Source of the DNA: Polytrichum commune
Lineage: Eukaryota > Streptophyta > Polytrichopsida > Polytrichales > Polytrichaceae
NCBI GenBank assembly: GCA_950295325.1
Contig: OX485805.1
Span: 8,368,501 to 8,432,500 of the forward strand
Length of the DNA stretch: 64,000 nucleotides
Direction: 5' to 3'
A model generated the notes under the pieces. The model was not told the origin of the DNA. It saw only the letters and a list, made by a program, of their open reading frames with translations, and ran no database searches. The position numbers were made by a program, and so were the translations under genes. This document shows positions 56,043 to 64,000 of this stretch, piece after piece. The stretch's first letter is position 1. Every line of letters starts with the position of its first letter.

Positions 56043-56640
56043 AATTATTTTCTCTCCCTCTCTCTCTTTGCTCACCTTCAATTTTGCCCAAGTTTCAACT
56101 GGGTAATCTACAAGCATTAGGTAAAACCTCAAGAAGCACACCTCGAAATCCAGACGGTCATTAAGTGACGCCCTAGGATACCCCTTTCTCTCAATCATTC
56201 TCAAATAACATGGTCGGTCTAGACGGACTATCTTCAGAGCCTCCCACTCTAAGCTCGCATCCACAAAGCTCTGGATAGACAGTGGCATGCGATTTTTTTG
56301 TTCAAATACATAGACTCTATTGGTATTCTTAGGTTCAGTCATGTATTCATACATTTCCTCCTTGTGCATCAACCATTTGCATGCTGTCCTTGTTTGAAAG
56401 GGGCCAAGTTTCCCACGAGTCAAGGCTCCATTAGATCCCATCAATCTGTCATCGCAAGGCTGCAACATTATAGAGAATGCCTAGCTAGCTTGGAACATCA
56501 ATCACATTTTGAAGTGGTTTTCTCCACATTGTCAGGAAAGTACAATCTAGCGCTCTGTGTATACCAGAACAGTAAACAAATGCTAGTAATTCTCCATTGA
56601 AAGTGTAACTTTCCTAAACATTGCGAATTGGAATCTTTGT
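56043..56640. other. downstream of copia remnant; open minus frame of unclear status
   Basis: A minus-strand frame of 144 codons (56034-56468) is open and rich in aromatic and basic residues. It overlaps the copia end and has no recognised domain. It contains RKGYPRASLNDRLDFE, weakly like part of gypsy ORF B. It may be a transposon relic; coding status uncertain. Confidence 0.3.
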
Positions 56641-56669
56641 AAAGTGCTTTGCCGAGGCCCCTATTCAAC

Positions 56670-58150
56670 TATGTTGTTGCAGAAATATGTCCTAAAGCGC
56701 CAAAACAGAGCACCTTAATCTAACTTATACGGACGTTCAGGAGGACACAATCGGAAGGGAGGGCTACATGTGCTACAATTCTGTGAATATGTGATTTTGA
56801 ACAGTGAATGTCTGTTAGCATTAAATGAATTGGACTTTCGAAATAGTCGCAATCTAGCAGGAATATGATGACAACGTCCCAGAGTGTCATATTATCATTC
56901 AGAAAATTATCTCAACTTGCATTCCTGCTCCTCTTTGATTGTTATACTTGTGAAACACGTCTCAATTTGCAGGGTCGTACCTTCTCTGTCAGGAGTCTTT
57001 GCTGTCAGGGTCCTGCAAGCTAGGAATTAATGCAACTGACGTAATACAAAAGCTTCCTGGCCAAGAGAAGTATTCTCACGATTACTTTGTACTACATAAC
57101 AAGTGTTTAGCTATTTGTCTTTGGACAGAGAACGCAAACGCCAAGTGATGGCAGCACAAACCCTGTCACCTCAGGAGGCAACGCTGAGGCAACGCAAGAT
57201 AAACAACCCGTATCTACTTTCTTCCTTCTTTATTTCGCCCACTTGCAATGTCTTAGAATAGAGTTAGACTCGATCGCGTCCAATGAACGCGGAGCACCGA
57301 CCGCAAGTTACAGTTGGATCGGTTGAGTTTCAGAAATAACTGGTTGAAGTTTACAACTTCAGGAAAACCACCCATCATTTTAGAGGAATCTATATAACAT
57401 GCCTCAAATACATAAATGTTGGATAAATTCTATTCATCACAATTCTATCTACAGTAAACGCGCTGACATGTTTACTATGCATTCAAGTAGCTCGCCCAGG
57501 ATCATTCTGGAGCTGGTCATTTCCGATCGTAGACAGACCGGCACGGAGTACAGCAACAGTCTCCATTCTTTTTTCTTTACAAGTCACTGCTAAACTGTTG
57601 TGGGTTGATTCATCAATGCATTCTGCAGCACTCTAATTAATAAAGAGCTTCTTGTCAAGCTTGACATTCTCTTAAGCAATTTCACTGTGTATATTTCCTT
57701 CAATAAAGAAAACCCGAAAAATGTCAACATTACAACTGGTTGCACTTGGACACACTAGGATCTTGACCGATCATGCCCAAAAATCTCCCCAGATACTGGT
57801 CGCGTCAACTACATTAGTAGAGATACATGCAATCAGAACTCCATTTTCTACATCCCAGGATGTTATGTAGGCAGTTCAAATCACTTGCCTTGTGAATGCT
57901 GTGTCTTAATCGCAAGTATCAGTCCACATCTCAAACAGCCAATTTAAGGACAGGTTGAACTTTGGGAATTAATCTTCACTCGAGGTGGAGTTGATGTACA
58001 TATAACTCCAACTTAGCCCTCCTCTTCTGGATGTTGCAGATTGTAGCTAGATTATCGAGGTTCGAAGTTAATGCTTCGGCCTCTCAATAAGCAGAAGATA
58101 TGTTGCTTGAATTATGAGCAAAGAGGTTCGAAATAGGCGGACTTTAAACC
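56670..58150. repeat. segmental duplication, copy 1
   Basis: Matches 61150-62190 block by block in the same order: TTGTTGCAGAAATATGTCCT, CGTACCTTCTCTGTCAGGAG, CAAGTGATGGCAGCACAAAC, GATGTTATGTAGGCAGTTCA and GTTGCAGATTGTAGCTAGA. Differences include a longer middle portion here (about 57300-57790). The copy looks like a decayed version of the exon-bearing region of the 59757-62820 locus. Confidence 0.8.
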
Positions 58151-58529
58151 CTCCCCTACAAGCTTTCCAGTCAAGGCCCAAATCTCAATATACGGCTCAA
58201 ATTTCGCTTGTAGTTTTAAAAACCTACTGGGATTTCATGAATAACATGAGTATGTAAATAAATGCATCAATAACTCAGGAAACATATTTTTATAAAGAAA
58301 TCAAACCTCATTCAAAGGGTGAGGTGATACTCAATACTTATCATACTTACCAAGTGAAATGGTACTTGTAAATAGGAGACTACATAAGACACTATTCTTA
58401 GATTTTTAGAATATCAAATGAAACTCATAATTTTGAACTCACAATGAATTCTCGCCACCTCTTGTTTTAGACAATGCCAATTGATGTTGCATTCCAACTA
58501 ATAAAAAAAATCATCTAAATTAAATTGCG

Positions 58530-59165
58530 TTAGACAATAGGTGATAGAATAGACGACACATGCAAAATATTAATCAAAACATATAAGTTATAGATGTATT
58601 TGAACGTGCGGAACTTTGTGTAGATCAATAGGCATGCGCCATTTTCCATAGCATCTTGTACGTCCATAAAATACATGAGAACAGTCTCCAAAGAACAACA
58701 AAGTGTTATCACGGCTTGCCACCATGACAGCCACCTCACTTTTTGGTACCTTATCAAAGATTTCCAAGAATTAGCAAGTTCCTCTTGCAATCACAACACA
58801 TAGTTTTTTTCATTTACATGATTTTTCTAAGATGCACAGCCGTTGAGTTCAACAAAGAGTCTATTTCTTCAAATAAGTCTTTGCATCCATAAGCTTTCGT
58901 TGCACCTGTAACTGTCAAATTGGTCCTATAAGCTACACAATGCACCGAGATGAGGAAGGGGTTACCATTTCTTTGAGCCTTGCTACCACTCCACTCCTTT
59001 TACATGTCATGTTTGTTGCTTCATCGGAACCAAACCCTACACATTTGCCAAAGTCTACACTCCATCTTGGGACATACACTTGGCCTTTGATTTGCCAATA
59101 TGCTTCATATATAAGAGATGATTATCCTCCATCTTTGTTGCTAATTTGAGCCATTCTTCAACAAC
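58530..59165 (-). pseudogene. hAT-like transposase remnant
   Basis: Read on the minus strand, the fragments GFGSDEATNM, RSGVVARLKEM, GCKDLFEEID, then KVRWLSWWQAVITLC and METVLMYF-like pieces match the order seen in hAT-related ZNF862-type proteins (GxGSDGAxxM ... HRxxLA ... RWLS). Stops and shifts interrupt it near 58800 and 58920. No terminal repeats were identified. Confidence 0.55.
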
Positions 59166-59756
59166 AAGACACTTAAATGGCACATCATTTTGAAAGTCTA
59201 ACTATAACTTCATATGATGTGTCCCACGTAAACAATAAATAAAGAAATGGAACTGGACATATAGGGAGAAAAGGAATCATTATATACGAGCGTACCTCTC
59301 ATCCATCAACATAATAACCTCACCCCCTGTAAGTTTGTGGTTGATTCATCTCAAATGGTATGGACTAAACTAATTCGGGGTCTTTACAACTCATTCCCAT
59401 GTCAAATCAACTAAGATTAATAACCTCCCGGTGGCATACTATTTCAAGGCTTTTATGTTGGATGAATGAGACGTATGCTCGCATGCAATTTAATTCCCTA
59501 TCCCCGACATGTGAGTTATATATTTCCCAAATTCCCATATAGCATCACAATATGATTATGGTAAGAAGTACACGTGGCAACATGGGGATGAAATCCACGA
59601 GGGGGTGGCTGGTTTCAGGTAGGTAGGTCCTGGGAACCGAGAGAGGCCGGTAATCAGCAGGGAGGTCGCTAATCGCCGGTGTCTTTTGAGCCACTCTCTT
59701 GCGCGGACAGTCTAGACCTTTTTTGTATACAAGAGCACGAACTTCGATCTGCAGGC
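59166..59756. other. intergenic region upstream of the Ser/Lys-rich locus
   Basis: Contains a copy of the dispersed repeat also seen at 46380-46790 (about 59322-59420). From about 59570 the composition becomes GC-richer toward the putative first exon. No promoter assigned. Confidence 0.4.
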
Positions 59757-59969
59757 ATGAGGATCGAGCATCAGACCACACGGCCCGTTTCTCGGGGAAC
59801 CACCGCAGGAACCGTCCAGCAATCTGGCACTCCATCGCTGAGTGCTCAGGCCTCTCCTTCAAAGCGTCCTGCTCAGTCCACGCTGAAAGCTTCGCGAAAG
59901 ACTACGTCGAAATCACCTAATTCCTCTCCCGAAAAAAATTGCCAGAAGAAACCACTGATCGGCGGAAAG
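59757..59969 (+). CDS. putative first coding exon of a Ser/Lys-rich protein
   Basis: ATG at 59757 opens 71 codons ending exactly at a splice donor (GGAAAG-GTATTT). The product is basic and low-complexity (SPSKRPAQSTLKASRKTTSK, then SPNSSPEK), probably disordered and possibly nucleic-acid or nuclear associated; this is inference. Diverged copies of its 3' half recur downstream at about 60169 and 60475. It may belong to the same gene as the exon ending at 62820, but intervening exons were not resolved. Confidence 0.4.
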
Positions 59970-61020
59970 GTATTTTTAAAATGTTTCTGTCTCAAACCTA
60001 TGTAGCCAGGAGTAAGAAAATACATGTGTCCTTGTAAATGCATTTCACTCGTAGAGTCCTAAGTTGTCCTTCTTTCGAATAAGACTGAAAAGCAAGCCAT
60101 GTCAAATGAAAGGCCAGTCTCTTTGCAATAGAACAGGAATAGGACTTTCCTCCATAAGGCATTTACTTCACATGTCCCGCTCAGTCGCCGCTCAAATCGT
60201 CGCGAAAAACTACGTCCAAAGGATCAAAATCTCCTGATTCCTCTCCCGAAAAAACGTCCCAGACGAAAGCACTAATCGGCAGAAAGGCATTTCTACTGAT
60301 TTCTGTCTCAAATCCCCATAGCCAAGAGTAAGGAAACACACTGCGTCCTCGTAAGTGCATTTTTTAGAGTCCTAAGTCCTCCTTCCTTCGAATGAGACTA
60401 AATCTCAACCCATTGTCAGCTGGAAGGCCAGTTTCTTTGCAATAGAACAGGAATAGGACTTTCCTTCATTACTTCAAAACGTCCTCAACAAACTCTGCTC
60501 AAAGCTTTGAGAAACAGGACGTAACTCCCCTTCGGAATTAAGTCGCCAGAAGAAAGCGTTGCTCGGCGGAAATTTATCAATAGAGAAGATTATCCTCGAA
60601 CTTCGTGGTAATTACGTATAAAACATGCAGTCATCTGTTTCAAACCACCGTATCAGAGGAAGCATATACATGCTTACTCATCATTGCATTTAACTCCTGC
60701 AGTCCTTTTCTTCTTCCTTCGAATGAGATTGTAAAGGAACATATTGTGAGCTGAAAAGGCCAGTTATTTTCCTTGCCGTTTCTTCGCTATTCTACAAATT
60801 TCCTCGATTAGGCCTCAAGCCGGTAGATGTTAATATAGAGGATCGCTAGATGTGGTCTACTGTGAAGGATTCTATTCAACCGCACTATTACAGATATCCG
60901 TCTTAATTTACCAACACAGGAGTAAGGAGATACATGTGTACTCTTCAGTGCATTTCCTCTCCTCCTTCCAACGAGACCTAGAACAAAGCCATTCCCAGGA
61001 GAAAGGTCAGTTTCTTTCAC
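59855..61020 (+). repeat. array of four degenerate about 0.3-kb exon-like units
   Basis: A Ser/Lys-coding block (CCTGCTCAGTCCACGCTGAA and relatives) lies near 59866, 60175 and 60480. A second block with AGGAGTAAG..TACATGTGT..GTGCATTT and CCTTCTTTCGAAT..GAGAC lies near 60010, 60322, 60652 and 60917. Spacing is about 306-330 bp, then about 265 bp. Units 1 and 2 keep open Ser/Lys frames; unit 3 has a stop. The second block ends in GAAAGGCCAGT or GAAAGGTCAGT, possible GC or GT donors. Confidence 0.65.
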
Positions 61021-61149
61021 TGGCAACATTCCCCAATCATGCTTCAAGCCGGGACATGTCCACGTATACAAACACGTATTTCTCGTAGGGAGCGCTAGAT
61101 GTATAGAGAAACTTTGCGGAATGGTATCTTTGTGAAGTAATTGTCGAGC

Positions 61150-62190
61150 TCCCCAGTCAACCATGTTGTTGCAGAAATATGTCCTAAAGCGCCAAAACAG
61201 AGCACCTTAATCTAACTTGTACGGACGTTCACAGTTTAATCAGGAGGATACAACCGGAAGGAAGGCTAGATGTGATAGAATTGTGTGTTAGTGGTGATTC
61301 AAGTCCCCGGCAATTCATGTATGTACGTTTTTGAATAGTAAAAGTCTGTTGAAGACTAATTATAATGGACTTCCGAATCAGTTGCAACCCTGCAGGATTA
61401 TGATGACAGCGTACCAGAGTGTCATTTTGTCATTCAGAAACTTAACTCAACTTGCATTCCGCTCCTCTTTGATTGCTATACTTTGCAAACACGTCTCCAT
61501 GTGCAGCGTCGTACCTTCTCTGTCAGGAGTCTTTGCTGTCAGGGTCCTGGAAGCTAGGAAATTAATGCAACTGACGTAATACCAAAGCTTCCTAGCCAAG
61601 ATAAGTATTCTCATGTTCAACATTCACTTTGTGCACAACAAGTGTTAAGCTATTTGTCTTTGGACAGAAAACGCAAACGCCAAGTGATGGCAGCACAAAC
61701 CCTGTCACCTCGGGAGGCAACGCTGAGGCAACGCAACATAAACACCCCGTATTTACTCTCTTCCTTCTTCATTTCGGCCACTTGCAATTGCTTAGAATAG
61801 AGTCAGGCTCAGTCAACTCCGTTAGTAGAGATACGTTCAATTAGACTTCTATTTTCTCCATCCTAGGATGTTATGTAGGCAGTTCAAATCACTTGCCTTT
61901 TGAATGCTGCATCTTAATCACAAGTACGAGTCCACAACTCATTACCTGCTTGTCCCGCTTCTCCCTTGTCAATCCTAAACACCATAAGAAAATGCACAAT
62001 GGCCAACCTTACGATAGGTTCTAAGAGAATTGTTCCTCATTGGAGATGGAGTTGAGGTACTCCAACTTAGCCCTAGTCTTCTCGACGTTGCAGATTGTAG
62101 CTAGACTCTCGGAGTTCGAATTTAATGCATTGGCCTCCCAATAAGAAGTGGATATGTTGCTTGAATTATGAACAGAGAGGTCCAAAATCA
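61150..62190. repeat. segmental duplication, copy 2
   Basis: Direct counterpart of 56670-58150. A shared segment near 61670-61735, after the acceptor-like TTTGGACAG, encodes TQTPSDGSTNPVTSGGNAEA in an open frame in both copies and may be an exon. The copy runs into the start of the terminal acidic ORF. Confidence 0.8.
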
Positions 62191-62820
62191 ATCCTACCGG
62201 ATCCCCTCCTTAGCGTAACGAACCAGGACTCATGTGAGAAGAACCTGCACCCTCATTTTGAGCTGGATACCGAATTAGAGACGAGCGTTGAGGAAGTCGC
62301 AATAGCTCTTGAGGTGTCTAATAAAACCAATACTTCCACGGACACGAGTATTGCCACATCGACAGAGATTATTCATTGTGTAAGTGCGGGTTGTAGAGAT
62401 TCCAACCAGGATACGCAGGTGGTGACATCAATAGATTTCCCTACACAAACCTGCACCATGGCGGACAACGACAACGAGGACGAGAAAATCCGCAACGAGA
62501 CGATGAATGTCACAGGGCAGTCGACCATCCATACACCATCCAACGAAGACAGTCCAAGTGTGGAGAATATCCTTCCTGCAGTGTCTGATGAGGGCAGTGA
62601 TGCACCTTTAGAGATCTCAACGATGCGACGAGGGGCGATCGAAATGCAAGAAAACGAGCCGCATGCCAAGACGACAAAGAAGGGTAATGAAGGATTTGGA
62701 GTCGCAAGGTTCCTCAGGTGGCAGACTTCCTTTCTCGTCCTCGTTGGCCTCTCCATTCCTGTTATTTGGCTCTCTGCCGACTTGGCTGGAAATGGACCGC
62801 AGTTTCCTCCACCGACTTGA
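62101..62820 (+). CDS. acidic tail-anchored protein with KASH-like C-terminus (terminal exon, candidate)
   Basis: Open from an acceptor-like TTGTAG at 62095-62100 (ATG at 62125) to TGA 62818-62820; from the ATG it encodes 231 aa. Residues 1-185 are acidic, Ser/Thr-rich and probably disordered. Counting from the ATG, residues about 201-220 form one transmembrane helix (SFLVLVGLSIPVIWLSADLA) preceded by basic RFLRW. A 10-residue tail, GNGPQFPPPT, ends the protein. Tail-anchored proteins with a short lumenal tail ending in PPPT or xVPT are the KASH partners of SUN proteins at the nuclear envelope; animal KASH peptides end PPPT and plant ones commonly xVPT. The assignment is inference from architecture. 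The exon could be the end of the gene starting at 59757. No domain homology was recognised. Confidence 0.5.
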   Translation, partial: LDSRSSNLMHWPPNKKWICCLNYEQRGPKSILPDPLLSVTNQDSCEKNLHPHFELDTELETSVEEVAIALEVSNKTNTSTDTSIATSTEIIHCVSAGCRDSNQDTQVVTSIDFPTQTCTMADNDNEDEKIRNETMNVTGQSTIHTPSNEDSPSVENILPAVSDEGSDAPLEISTMRRGAIEMQENEPHAKTTKKGNEGFGVARFLRWQTSFLVLVGLSIPVIWLSADLAGNGPQFPPPT

Positions 62821-64000
62821 AGCGCTTCTTTGATGGCTAAGGATGGATCCAACGATTTCTGAGAAACCGTAGAGTATGCTGTATGAAAACAGGAGTTTCT
62901 AATAGTTTCTAACTGAACGGGTTGAGGATTTCAATAGTAGGGCAGAAGGAATTTTCGTTACACTCGGGTCTACATAAAGATGAGAGCACGAAAGACTACA
63001 GCTACTTAAAGAACTTCGCTTGTGCAGTCTGTGTGCGGAAAGCATTGAGTTAGATTGCATAGATCTGTCTTCACGACTCGAAACATAGCATTCGTCTGTC
63101 TTTTCAAGGAAACAATACTCCTCTTTTGACTGCTGTAAACATTCTTTTAGTATTTGGTCTGCTCTCCTGGTTTCACAAGAACCCCTTAGAAGCATCACGG
63201 TTGTGAACAAATAAATCAGCAAGAGGGGCTTTTAAAAAGAAAGACTGAACTGGATATAATAGTCCAAGATAACTCTCCGGAAAGGAGGATACAGGAAATG
63301 AATGCTCAAATATATTCTCTGATGATTTCACATTCTCTGCACAAAAGAAACACTCTAGAAATTTCAAATACAGATTTTCTTGCACTAATGCACTTGAATA
63401 TGCCGCCTCACACAAAAGTAACTTGGTTTTTGTGTGCGAGGGTCCACATGCGTTTCCACTTTGTCAACAGATTACTGTTCGTAAGTGTGAGCACTGCACA
63501 AGATGGTCATGCAATATCATATTCAAGACACCTTAGGTTCCAGGAAATCATTTTGCAACACTAGATGTGTTATGGATCATACCTACAGTGTAGCAGGCAG
63601 AGGTCAATCTCTAGTCAAAAACAGGTGAACACATTTGAAAGTGGGAAACAGCGTGAGAAAGATAACTACATTATTGTAGTGGAGCCAAAGAATTTGGTTG
63701 TTTAGGACCAAGAACTGCTTGGACTGTCCACTTCGGAGAATTCCATTAAGGTATGTCATGTCATACCCTAAACACGCATTAAGGTATGTAACAGAAACCT
63801 AAACACTCTGTTTATCTTTAACGAGGATCACTTTCAGACACAGACCATACCTGCAAATTGCTACTAAGTCAAATTTCTCTTATCAAGATTTTAGTTTATA
63901 TGCCTGGTGCCTTGAGATGCTCAAGAGCTTACACCTATTAGATACTCTGATTCATTAGTATGTTTGAACTAGGGCTTTCAAAGAATGAACTATTTAAAAA
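62821..64000. other. 3' flank without recognised gene
   Basis: Probably the 3' untranslated region of the acidic ORF and intergenic DNA. Only short open frames occur on either strand, none resembling a known family. Confidence 0.45.

Noticed and set aside
62373-62852. Minus-strand 159-codon ORF antisense to the acidic protein
   Set aside because: The plus frame has a coherent architecture (acidic region, TM, PPPT end); the antisense frame is Ser/Leu-rich as expected for a mirror of acidic codons.

Overview
This is a nuclear segment of a land-plant genome. Three observations point that way: split genes with canonical GT/AG introns, plant-type proteins (an OEP64/Toc64-type amidase-like protein and an L-ascorbate oxidase), and a dense nest of plant transposons. 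A short TTTAGGG run also fits plant telomere-type sequence. A ucpB-like mitochondrial carrier and pogo and PIF/Harbinger elements would suit a non-seed plant (bryophyte, lycophyte or fern), but the lineage is inference.

Host genes. (1) 569-3882 (+): a five-exon mitochondrial carrier of the UCP/ucpB type; the spliced frame closes exactly at 302 aa. (2) 4973-11021 (-): at least nine exons encoding a membrane-anchored amidase-fold protein of the OEP64/Toc64 type. All three catalytic-triad positions are replaced and no TPR exons are visible. A seven-unit tandem repeat lies upstream of it. (3) 48065-51337 (+): a four-exon L-ascorbate oxidase (583 aa) with a signal peptide and all four copper-binding motifs. 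(4) 59757-62820 (+): an unresolved locus with a basic Ser/Lys-rich first exon, an array of about 0.3-kb exon-like units, and a final acidic exon ending in one transmembrane helix and a short tail with terminal PPPT, which resembles a KASH protein. Copies of part of this locus lie 4.5 kb upstream, so it sits in a segmental duplication.

Mobile elements make up most of the rest. 12866-15006 is a 2.1-kb foldback element with about 1.05-kb near-identical inverted arms and a 9-bp target duplication, Mutator-like by that criterion. 18324-18731 is a short inverted-repeat element whose empty site can be read from neighbouring repeats. 19271-38990 is a decayed Ty1/copia element split by a 15,819-bp Ty3/gypsy element (21133-36951, minus strand). 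The gypsy element has LTRs of equal length that look identical, a 5-bp ATTAC duplication, a tRNA-Asp-type primer site, gag-protease with four zinc knuckles, RT-RNase H-integrase in the same frame but broken by two amber codons, and four extra ORFs, two on each side of gag-pol. 39253-42746 is a PIF/Harbinger element with an intact-looking transposase and a broken Myb-like ORF. 42912-44126 is a non-autonomous element with similar ends. 44418-46057 is a pogo/Lemi-like element rearranged into a foldback. 52270-56042 is a second, 5'-truncated copia remnant carrying its own short inverted-repeat element. A hAT-like remnant lies at 58530-59165. Short dispersed inverted-repeat elements also sit in introns of the carrier and OEP64 genes.

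No tRNA or rRNA genes and no CRISPR arrays were seen. Exon boundaries come from splice-site reading and family knowledge; no transcript data or database searches were available.
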